A DNA stretch of 64,000 bases from Setophaga petechia (lineage: Eukaryota; Chordata; Aves; Passeriformes; Parulidae): contig JANCRA010000019.1 in NCBI GenBank assembly GCA_024362935.1, forward strand, positions 6,444,501 through 6,508,500, written 5' to 3'. Positions 14,801 through 26,800 of the stretch are shown in pieces. Each line of letters starts with the position of its first letter. The stretch's first letter is position 1. A program made the translations under genes and the position numbers. The notes beneath the pieces were generated by a model, which saw only the letters and a program-made list of their open reading frames with translations, was not told where the DNA came from and searched no databases.

Positions 14801-17800
14801 TTGAAGTAAATCTACACTGCAGCCTGCAGTGAATTTGCAAAAGCATTTGAGCCAGCTTATATCTAAAGAGACAGTGTAACCAAGAAATTACTGAAGCAGG
14901 GGCTCATTTGCATGCACACAGTTCCATGATGCAGTGAGGACACTATTTCAGCCACCTTTCCACCGTACTGCATTCACATGTGCAGCACCACCTCCACTGA
15001 CTGTAGAGGGATTACAAGTGCGAGTCTGGAACAATAATTGCTACATTAAAAGGTGTCAGATCCCCTTCTTAATGCAAGTAAGTCACCCTAAAAAATCCCT
15101 CTAGCTTTAAAACACAAGATATTAGCTCTCTAGTCAACAATTCTTCTGAGTTAAAACTGCTACCTGGCCTCTGAATGAGAGACCATTTATGCTTAGCAGA
15201 ATCTGAGCCTACACAGATGATCAGTATTTTTATCTGTCTCATCAGATGTAATGATGTGCATCAAAAATCTTCCAGAGTGCATAGTAAGGAGAAAAATAAA
15301 ATAAACCCAACAAAAATCACACAGTCCTAAAATTTGTGTTTAAAAACATTCATGTGCTTTAAAAAAAACACGCACTGTACTAAAAGGTATAATAAGGCAG
15401 GAAACTTAAATAGTGTCCACTTTAAGTGGATTCTCTTCACAGAAGATTCTCTGTGTCTTGTCAAGTTATCTGCACATTTTTGCAGTACCTAAAGAAAACA
15501 ATATCTGAATAACACAAATCTGAGTAGAGAAATGCTGACCATCAAAATTTCTATACCATATGTTTAAAAAACACCATTCCAGGGAGACTTAATAGTTTGC
15601 ACTGCAAGGGTCTAAAAATTATGCTTTACCTGCCTATTTGGGCAGTCAGCATTGTCTGACTGCTCAAACTGCAGTTTTGCAGGATGGGTCTTCAGTAGCA
15701 CTACCACCAAAAAAATCACAAAACAAACTGCATTGGTCAATAAAGAACCCCAGCTACCTCCTCCCTCAGCAACATCAAAAAAACTGATTCACATCCACGC
15801 AGTCAACCTGATTAAATAAATAAACAAATCAAGCCTGACATTTTTATTGAGAACAAGCCAGCTCACTGTTCAAGCTGCGGTACAGCCCCACAGTTGCACT
15901 GGAGACACCCCAGGGCAAACAGCATGGCTTGCTCAGTGTCCTGCAGTCCTTGCACCAGTTCTGCCCCCACAGCCTAATGCAGACCAGGTAGTGAGTTTCT
16001 ACTTTGAGTCACTGATTTGACTCTACCATATCACTCCAGCACAAACACATGCAGTGTAGAAAAATTCATAGTTGTGCAGTTTTCTCTTCCTCAAGCCATA
16101 ATATAAGTTTAACTGTAGGAAACTGTGGTCTCCACTAGGAATTTACAGTAATAAAAATGTATTTTGGGCCTACAAGAAAAAAAAATCTCCTGAGATGAAA
16201 TATCCAGTTCTCACCACTGACAACAGAAGAATATTAAGATTCCAGAAAAGCAACTCCATATACAGAAGCAGGAAACAGTAGTAGTAGTCAAAGCATAGCA
16301 GAAACAATACACTGCACATGGCTGTGGGTTTGGTTGGGATGGACTTAATTCTCTTCATAGTAGTCCATATGATGCTGTGGTTTAGACTGGTGTCCAAAAC
16401 AGTGCTGGTAATGTGTCAGTGTTTTAGCTGCTGCTGCTGCTGAGCAGTACTTGAACAACATCAAGCATTTCTGTTTCTCACTCTACACTTCCAGTGAGTC
16501 AGCTGATAAACTGAGCATATGACAAAATAAGGTTCATTGAGGTAAAGATATTTCCTTTACACAAGATGACAATTTAAATTCTAATATTTGTACAGCATTG
16601 AATGGCAGCTGTGATAAAAGATTTTCAGGCATGTTTTACTGTACTTATTGTTCTAAAGTCCCTGCTTTTCTGAATTTTTAAAACCTGCCCTAATCTCCCA
16701 GAAATAAAACAATTCCAATTAACAATGTAACTTTGTTTTTTTAAATGTGGTTAGGTGAAGCTTATATTAAGAATGACTCGTCTAGACTGCAAGAAGAAAT
16801 TTTTTCAGTCCAAGCAGAAGCTCAGTTTCAAATTCCAAAATCTCCTGAAGAAAAAGAGAACCAGTATTTTTCTCTACCATCTTCAGAGACAGGTTCATTT
16901 AAAACTTACCATATGCACAGTGAAGAGATCTTGTCGATTCAACATTGGCAGAAAATAGGACCATGCAGTGTTTTTACCACGTTTTGCATAATCAAAGAAG
17001 ATGCAAACACGCTGATGATTTTCCTGTAAAAATTGAGAAAGGAAGAGATGACAGATTTGTAAAAGCATTTGACATAAAACAGCTATTTGTTCCTTGGTAT
17101 GTTAGCATAGATTATCAGAGTGCATCCTGGCTTATAAGAGCCCACAGAAATTTTTCAGTTAGACTGAAAAATTTCTTGTGGATACCACTCATTTCATCAT
17201 TTTACCATTAAGACTGGAGATTTGGGGTGGAAGAAACAAACCTTGAAGCCTTAGGTGCATGCCAGTACTGCAACACCAGCTTGAGCAAACCACATATTCT
17301 TCTGAACATGCAAGTGGAGTAAGGCAAATGAGAAACAAGATAAATCCTGTCATGTTTTAAGAATGACACTACTTTTCATCTAACCAATTACGCTGGATTA
17401 AAGTCCAAACAAAGTTTTCAACGTACTGCTACTTCCACACAAGAGCCTCTTGTTCAACTTCTACAAGTGGGACCTTAGGGGTGTAAATGAGCCTTTCCAT
17501 TTCTCTCAATGGGAAATGAGCTCTTGTCTCCCAGATCAGGCTGCAGTTGATTCAGCACTTATCTCAGGCAACCTGCATATCTATAAGAGGGCACTGCCAC
17601 CAGAAGTCTGTTCTCCAGAGCTCCAACCCTGAGCCATAGAGACCACAACTACCTGAGCCTGGGCACAGCCTCTTTAACTATTTCCCCTAATAATCACTAT
17701 GCAAAGCAGCTATTACAGTTCTCTTTACACAGGCCAGAGAGCAGGCCATACAATCATGAAGGAGAAAGAAAAGCTCTGCTGTTTTTTAATAGCCTAGAAT

Positions 17801-20800
17801 ATAGACAGACAGTCCCAAAAAAATCTCACATTTGAATTCTTGCCTTTCCTCCAGCATTTCCCTATGCATTCCAGCCAGGCTTCCTGGTGGATTGGAAGCT
17901 TTCCTTCTGAAGAGATGTTTCCTCACTGAAGTCAAGCTACTACCACCAAGTACACAACTCCCATGAAGGAAGGCAAATGAGAAATTCACAAAAGGACAGT
18001 ATCTCAGTCTCCACTGTGCAGACATTTTAATTTTCAAACTCTCCTAGCTAGAAAGGCTTTTCTCCATCAATTCTGTCCCCTGTTATTAAATCCAGGGATG
18101 AAGAACCAGCTAGGCAAGCCTCCTTGTTGGGATATGATCCATTAAGCACAAGACGACTTGAATGTATCCATGATTCAAACAGTGGCATCTTACTAAGCCT
18201 TAGAGCTGCAACCAACCCTTCCTTAAAAGTAACAGTCCTTACCTGAAAACACAAGTTTTCTCACTTTTACTCTTCTGATTCTCTTCCCCATCCCCCTGCT
18301 GCAGGAGTGAGTGGCTATGTGGTGCTCAGCTGCCAGCTGGGGTTGAACCACAACAGTATTGCACCACACAGGCTGCAAATTGCTGCCCTGATCACTGGCT
18401 GGGGAAGCTCAGGTGGCACCAGTTATCTGCCAGTTATAACCCTGACAGTGATCCACTCTCTACATGGCATACATAAAAAAACACCCAGAAATGTTCTCAA
18501 AAATTGTTGTACAAACTATGAAATAAACAAAAATAAGATCTCAGGGACACAGAGCCTTTGGTGAAGAGTTTTTACTCTGTGAGAGCTCGCTTAATGAGAA
18601 ATGGAGCTCGATCAAATAAATCACTGTTAGCATCTGAATGTGTTAAACAGTCTAGCTAAGAAAGATCAAAACTTACCAGATCAATGAGTTCAGTTTACAA
18701 CATACCTAAGGAGGAGACAGACAAGTCTGGAAGCAGAAATGCTGAAATAATTTCAATATGCTGTCAGTCAGAAGACTCGTCTGGTTTGCTATTAAGGTGC
18801 AGGATCAAGACAGAAGGGAAGGAGTGGAAAACTCCCTGCAGCCCTGAAATATGTAGTGTTGCACCTTCCAAGGAAGCTACTGACTACACTAATGAAAAGA
18901 AAATTCTGAAGCTCTTGCATCAACAGTTGAATAATTTAGCAGCTGTCATTTCTGAAGAAACATAATGAAGTTCGGGTGATACTGCTACCTAGGTTCTTAA
19001 AGATTTCATAAGTAACAGACTGTGTAGTGTGACGAGGTTACTAATCCAAAGAAATTGTTTCAAGAATTTATCAGATGAAGAGAGTAAGAAATGTTTCCTC
19101 AAGGATGGCAATATGCTAACACTTTCCACCTTCTGAAGTAAGCAGAAGGGTGATAATCTTATACGATAAACACAACACTAATTTCATGTTTGCCAGTGTT
19201 CAAAATAAATCTTTCTTAGAAAGGTCATCAAATCAGTAAGTAGAACTGCTGGAACAATCCTAGACATCCATGTAAGCTTTTGGTGAGCTCAAAACACAGT
19301 TGACATAATTTTTACCACTTCACAAGCAAAGCACAGAAAGATAATAGAAGCACCACAGTCAGTTATTATCAGACAAAAGCTGAATTCTGCTACCTGCAAT
19401 AGTTTTTAAAAGTTCCAGCTGTCAAAAGCAGCTTCAAATATTATTTGTTCATCTCATGAAACTGCAGCAAACATACTTTCTCAAGGCAAATTTTACTTGG
19501 AGTCAAGGCCATGTCCTTGAACAATTTCTTGCTTAAAATCTTTGAATATACTGAATTAAGACGAGTCAGGCAAAGACTGGAGACTTCATATCCACCACAA
19601 GAAAAATGAGGCAAGACTTTACATGAGCATGTACTGACAGGACAAGGGGGAATGCTTCAAACTGGGAGTAAGTTTAAGTATTAGGGAAAGATTGTGAGGC
19701 ACTGGAACAGGTTGCACAGAGAAGCTGGGGATGCTCCATCTGTGGAGGTCTTCAGGTTGCATGGGGTTTTGAGCAACCTGGTCTAGCTGAAGGTGTCCAT
19801 AACCACAGCAAGGGGGCTGGAATCAGATATCTTTAAGGTACCTTTCTAACCCAAACCATTCTATGATTCTGTGATACTGTGGGTTCCTGTGTCCAAGCAG
19901 TCTGCAGAGACCCTGCCCTAAACTCAGTCACACCATTATTGGCCAATATGCTGCTCTCTGACAAGAATCCTACACCTTGAAAATGTGCCACAAGGCACCA
20001 CTGGCTCTATGTTCCAATCCCTGAACATGATCAAAACAAAACAGAAGTCCTGTTTCAGGCCTGCAGAGTGGAGTTGTCACAAGTTAGGAAAGTCTGAGAT
20101 AATGCCATGTGGATGGCTTCACACAAGCCTTCTATGCCAGCATCCCTGAATCCCTGAATAATGCAATCACACACAGCATTGCAAAAGTCAGTACAGCCTT
20201 TCAGATACTGGAGCAGAATTTCTAAAGTGAAAAAGGCATTCAATTCTAAACAAAAGCAAATGTGTGGTGTGCACCAGTATCTCTATTCTGCTTTATCACT
20301 ATAAAGCCTGAATAATTTAAAGTCATTACATTTAACATTAAGAATTCCATCCATGCTGCTTCTGGGACAGGGTAAGGCCCAAAATACAGCCATGTCATAA
20401 AGTCAAGAAAACACATACATCTAACCACTTATGACAGAAAAAACAGAGCAAAAGAGAGATTACTCAAAACTACTTTCTGTGACTACCTAGAACTATTCCA
20501 TCTGTTCAAAAGTGGGCCAGTGAAAGCATTACCTGTGGGGTATTAATTCCACAGCAGAGGAGATAGCATCAGCTATCATCTACTGTAGCTGCAGGCCATC
20601 TGCTAATGCCAAAGCACATCAGCAAAACAAGACCTACGAACACTCACAAGTTGTGAAAAAGGACAAGTGAAATGATGACTTCTATGGCCACTGATGCACA
20701 GAAAGCAAGACCCATTCCTCACAAAAGTAGCCATAATAAACAGAGTTCTCACACACTGAGCCGAAGTTTGTCATCCAAAGGGTAAACCAAAACAAGGTAT

Positions 20801-23800
20801 TCCCAACCCAGTGTCCTAATCAAAGAATGATACTGAGGACACAGTATCTCTGTGCTTCTCTCTGAGAAGCAGAGATCTTCTCTTCTTCTCAACGTTTGTG
20901 TCACACTTGAAAAATTGAAAAACTTAATGAGAAAAAGTGACCAAGCTACACATAAGTAAATTGCTGCCACTACCACTAGCTATGGTCCTATTAGCCCAGA
21001 TGTCAGGGCACTCACTTAGGGCTCTATTGTGCAGACAGGCACATGAAAGAACACCATGGTTCCCGTGTTACACAAACTGTGGAGAGGTTCATGCTTTTCA
21101 ACTTGCCTGTTGTAATACTGAATAGTCACAGCAGGAACTAGAATTCATGTGGCTCTATTCTAGGGCAATACTCTAAACCAACAGCACTAAACACATTTCA
21201 CTGAAACCTGGGATCAAATATATCATAAAACAGGAGAAGAGAAACCATCAAATACAGATAGTTTATGTGAATACTAGGAAAAAAACCTCACATAACTCAT
21301 CTTGTTACATCACTCCAAATGCCTTCTCTTAGCCAACTTCAGAGCAAGGAAACATAAAAGCAGGATTATCTGATTGGGTAAAGCCTCTTCTTGAGTTATC
21401 CCAATCAGCTCAACAGTCTGAAACCAAGTTTAATAGCCTGCTCATATAAGGCACTGTTGTCCACGGCTACAAAGAGCTGTATGTTACGCTGAATTAAAAG
21501 TTCCTCATTTATAATTAAACCATCCAGAATTTCAGAACATGTCCCAGATAACCTAACTTATGTTGGAAACCTTATGCTGCAGAAACTACACCTTCCTGCT
21601 GAGGACAGCCAAATTAACACCTTCCAAGGAAAAGCTTTAACAACTTCATATCCTCCCTATACCACAGGAAAGGGCTGAGGTCACAAGTGACAGAACTTTG
21701 GCATTGTTTAGGTTGGGAAAGACCCTTAAGATCACCAAACCTACCATTAATCTAACACTGACAAGTCTAACACAACATAAGCTGATATCACAAATGTAAA
21801 AAGTATTTAGAAAAAAATTCCGCAAATTAAGATCACATAAAATGAAACCACTATGCAACACTAGCCTTAACAACCAAGTTTTGAAATAAACATAGTTGAG
21901 AACCAACAGACAAACATAAAAGTTTGTTTTATTTCCAGAATTTGAACATATTACAAGCTAAGTTAGCCTTATAACTTTAGGTCTAACATTTAATCTCTGA
22001 AGACAGGATCTGAAAACTTAGCAGAATATTTTTAACACAGTATGACAAACACCTGAAAATACATGAATTACACTAAGGAAACATTCAAGCATGCATTTAA
22101 AGACTTAAAAATAATACAGATTATTGACCTACTTGCAGCATATCATCAACCATAGTCAGAATGTACTGAACAGTCTGTTCCTTGGAGATATGAGTCATCA
22201 AGTTTATAAATGTTTTAGCACACTAGAAAAATAAAAGAGACATTAAAATTAATATTAGCAATTGTCTTTGTTCCTTTTGATAATATAAAACAGGATCTTA
22301 TTAATTCACACTTAAGTCTTACATAAGCATTGAGCATCCCAACATCTTATTCAATTGCAGTAAGAGATGAATACATTTGACATTATCTCACAAAGAAAAT
22401 TCCCTATCACATTGGTTGCTACCCTTTACAAATTGTTTTATGGCTTTCAAATTAAATAAGTACTTGCTAGTGAAAGTCACCAACATACTTGGTTGCAAGT
22501 CAGATTAGAAAAGCCTCCCCCAGCAACCTTCTTTTAATGGTTCTCATGGTTTGACACTGGCACAATGCCAGTGCCCCCATGAGAACATCCTCTCCCTGGT
22601 GTCTGCTGTGAGGTGGTACCCAGAATAAACAAAGCAGGCTCCTACTTAGGGGAAAGGAAAAAACTTTATTAACTAATCTACAAAACTAAACTACAAAGAG
22701 AGAAGAAAAAAAAGAAAAAAACACAAGGAAAAAGAAAACTGCACAGAAACACTCCCCCTCCTCCTCCCACCAAATTCCCAATACATTTACATTTCCCAAA
22801 ATCACCAACTCTTGGTCGGGCAAGCACCCTTTAGATAATCAAATCCTCAGTTCATCAAGAGTAGAAGGAGTCCTTCCTTGTGCCATGGGCTGCTTGTCAC
22901 ACGCAGCACCGCCAGGAGATCCTTTGCCATTGTGACATTTTCCTTCCATGCCTGGTGCTCTCAGCACTGGCATGGGCAAGGCTGCTCGAGGGTGGTCTTT
23001 TTAAGGATGCCTCGTCCCGTTCCAACAGAGCACAGTCTCACCTCTGGGACCTCGGTCCCCCCCATTTCTTTTACACCCCCTGGGGCCGAGGGGTCTCAAC
23101 ACTGAACTCTCCTGGCTCTGAACCATTGCCTCCCCCTGGAATGCAGTCTCTGTATCACAAGGAAACAGTCCATGGCTATACAAAAAAGAGTCCAGCAAAA
23201 AATGCCACTCCATCTTCTCCATTCCTCAAACATCTTTCACTTGTCAGACTCCATCACTGACCCACTTCCTCCTTCATCCTCTACTCTTATCTCTCTCCTA
23301 GGAAGGGTTAATGTTCTGTAAGGTTTTCATTGTCCACAAAGGGTTAAAAGCTCGGGCTCTGACTGCCCGGAGACTCCCACAGTGCCCGGAGACTCCCACA
23401 GTGGCCAGACACCTTCTCGCTGCCCCCCCTTCTCCTCCTCAGCCGTGCTGCCTGCTGCCGGCACATGATATCAAGTTTCAAGGTAACACAGTCTCAAGCA
23501 CAGGCTGCACTCTCTCTCTGTCTCCAAAGGTGGGGTGGTGGGGGAAACGGGCTGCTCGGTGTTTCCCGGTACTTCGTTCCTCCACCCTTCCGTCCCTCAG
23601 GGTCAGGCCTACCTCTCCCAGGCCACGTGGCTTTTCCCTCCCCCACCCAGCTGGCAGCTGGGCAGGGCAGAGAAGCAATGCTTCCCCCTGGAAATTCAAA
23701 GAGAGCTCCAAGAGGGAGAGCCCTGCTTTTAACCCGTGTGTGGGCGTTCTCAGAGGCGTGTCCAAACATCCCCAGTGGCCACACCAGGTGCCAATATTAA

Positions 23801-26800
23801 AATCTGAGCACCCATTGGCCTGACCACAGCATATCCCAGAAATCCCAAAAAAAGTATTTCCTTTGAAACCACCACCATGGTAGTGAGATCAAGCAAACTG
23901 ACAGAACAGCAACTAAGAGCACAAAAATGTTACGGCAGTTTGAATGGAGGGAGGAAGACAGGTAACTCCCCTATTCACTTACTATATAGTAAGAAAAGTA
24001 AGTATATAGAAAAATCTTTTTTCATCTTTGAAGAATGTTACAATTTCAGCAATAGGCTGAATAGTTACAACATTACTTTTTACACTTCCTCCTCCCCCTT
24101 CACCAAATTCAGCTAAACCACACAGAAAACTGAATCTTGAACTGCTACACTGTAATTATGTAGTAACATATAAAGTATACCACATGTTTTTGTTACTATG
24201 CAAACTACTTTCCATTAGATAATAGTAACACACCACAATTTGGAGAGAAGAGAAATAAAAAACCAAAACAAACAGCCTAAAATTAAAGTGGAAAAAATGG
24301 CCATAAATGTTTGTGTTTTGAAAGCATCTACACTTCACCTTCTTCTCTGCCTCTCCCAATCCTCTTGATGTCTGACATTCTGTGCTGGAACCTCAGGCTG
24401 AGATTCTACTGATATTATTAAATATCAAATATTATTAAAGTGTCTTTGGGCATCCTGCCTGGTCTACACAAGGGCAAAGGGCCAATTCAGTCCTGAATCA
24501 GCTCTGTCTACTGCAAAGGTCTCATATCTTACCATGCCTAAAATGACATGAGACATCCATGTCCAAGTGAATCCACCTTAGCAGCCAATGGACTTCATGC
24601 TCTAACTAATTATAATTGCTTAACTAACTAAGCAGCAATCTTACTGGTAGCAGCTGTCATCAATAAACTATAATGAAAAAAAATCTCAAAAAAACAAAGT
24701 GACTCAAGTACAAGTGTGCATGATTAAGTAAACCGGGATGAGGGAAGACTTGAGCTAGCTAGTCCCACAACAGAGTCAAAGGCAGATGATATTTAACAAT
24801 TATTTAGTAGGTTTTAAAACAATGAAATAACATCCAACGCATATCTAAGGAAAAATAAAAGAATCACAATAGCAAGCTTTATACTTATTCTGGAACATCT
24901 TAACTGTATGCATACAGTTAACAACAACAAAATAAGAGTAGATTTGAATATTTCCTTCCTCCCCAAAAGAGACTTCATTAAAAGAAAGTTACTTGATTGC
25001 CTTCTGTTTGCAACAACTCCTGTTTTTCTTCTGGATTTCTTTTCTGTTCAAATCGCTGAATAAATTCACAGTCTTCACCTGAAATCATCTGACCTCTGAA
25101 AAACAAAACATTAAACTGTAAGTAACACGAACAGTGAGTTGGAAATAACTGTACTGGGTTCACATGGCAAGGCTGTGTTAGTAGGGGACTGCTTGGATGG
25201 CTCCTATGAGAAGACACCAGAAGTGGACCTGTGTCAGACAGAGCCAGTTCCAGCCAGCTCCAGGACAGATCCATCACTGACCCAACCTGAGCCACTCAGT
25301 AATGACAGTAGCACGTCTGTGATAACTTATTTAAGGAGTAAAAACTGCTGTGCAACAGCACCTGAGACAGATCTGAGGACATGCGAAAGAAACAACTCTG
25401 CTGACTGCCAGATCAGTGCACAAAGGAGGGAGAAGAGGTGATACACATGCCAGAGCACAGATTCCCCTGCAGCCTGTGGTAAAGACCATGGTGAGGCAGC
25501 TGTGCTGTTGCAGCCCATGGAGGTCCTAGGGGGAACAGAGATCCACCTGCAGCCCATGGAGAACACTCATGCCAGAGCAGGCAGATGTGCCTTACAAGAA
25601 ATTGCAGCTCATGCAGGTTTTCTTGCAGGACCTGTGACCTCAAGGGTCTGGAGCAGTACATGCCTGGAAGACTGGAATCTGCAGAAAGGATCCATGTTGG
25701 ATGAGTTTGTGAATGACCATAACCCATGAGTAGGACACCTCAGGATGCAGCAGGGGAAGAGTGTAAGAAGGAAGGAGCAGCAGGGATTGAGTGTTATAAA
25801 ATGGCCCCAGCCTCCATACCCCACTCCCCTACAGCACTCAAAGCAAGGAGGCAGAGAAGCTGAAGCCAAGTTGAGCCTGAGAAGAAGGGAGAGGGTAGGA
25901 GGTGGTTCTTAGATTTTTTCCTATTTTTCCTTAACCTACTCCATTTAATCAGCAATAAATGAATTTAATTTCACAAAGTAGAGCCTGTTTTGCCCATGAT
26001 AGTAAGTGGTCAGTGATCTCCCTGTCCTCACACCTCAAACCGAGCTTTTTGTTATGTTTTTTCCCCTGTTCTTTTGATGGAGTGTGTCCTGTCCTGATTG
26101 ACACCTAGTGACCTGTCAATGTCACCACCGTACAAACCTTGTTTCCTTCATCTTGAGCTACCTCAGAATCATAAAATGGTTTGGTTTGGAAGCAACCTTG
26201 AAGAGCCCAGTCCAACCCGGCCTTGAACACTTCCAAGGATAAAGCAGCCACAACTCTCTGGGCAACCTGTTCCACTCCCTCACCAACCTTACAGTTAAGA
26301 ATTTCTTCTTAACATCTAATCTAAACTTTCTCTGTTTCAGTTTAAAACCATTGCCCACTGTTTTGTCACTATATGCCTGTACAAAAAGTCTCTCTCCCTC
26401 CTTTTCATAAGCCCTGCTGAGGTACTGGAAGGCCTCCCCAAAGCCTTCTCCAGACTAAACTACTCCAACTCTCTCAGCCTGTTTCTGCAGGAGATGTGCT
26501 CCAGCCCTCTGACCATCTTGGCGGCCCTGCTCCAACAGGTCCAAGTCTTAGTTGTGCTGAGGACCCCAGAGCTGGATGCAGCATTTCAGGCAGGGTCTTG
26601 AAAGGGCAGAGTAGAGGAGATTCAGTATCAACCATATCACTTTACCAATGCTGTATCCCACAACAATGTAATGGGCTCCTTCCTGCAAAGGGTCTCATGT
26701 AAAAAAATTTAAAACTTATGGTGGAATAATCTCTCAAAAGTCTTCCGTATGCATTGCCTCTGAACAGCATTCTCCAAATAATTTTTAAACTTCCAGGGGC

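Larger units (their letters stand above)
17024..22132 (-). other. ATP6V1H intron 4
   Basis: A 5.1 kb intron with an LTR 3'-end piece (18247-18353), an unexplained open frame (18660-18965) and two CR1 pieces (19635-19880, 21685-21780). The rest is ordinary AT-rich sequence. Confidence 0.65.
22223..24992 (-). other. ATP6V1H intron 3, largely an LTR insertion
   Basis: Nearly half of this intron is the GC-richer LTR at about 22547-23828. The flanks are AT-rich with nothing recognised. Confidence 0.7.

Noticed and set aside
16745..17211. Plus-strand ORFs overlapping exon 5.
   Set aside because: They are antisense shadows of ATP6V1H exon 5 and its intron flanks.
22880..23823. Plus- and minus-strand ORFs of 65-170 codons.
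   Set aside because: They lie wholly inside the GC-rich LTR at 22547-23828 and show no coding family; frames on both strands overlap.
25139..25869. Several ORFs of 75-105 codons on both strands near exon 3.
   Set aside because: They are translations of the LTR at 25150-26134. Only the tail of one minus-strand frame coincides with the true exon 3.
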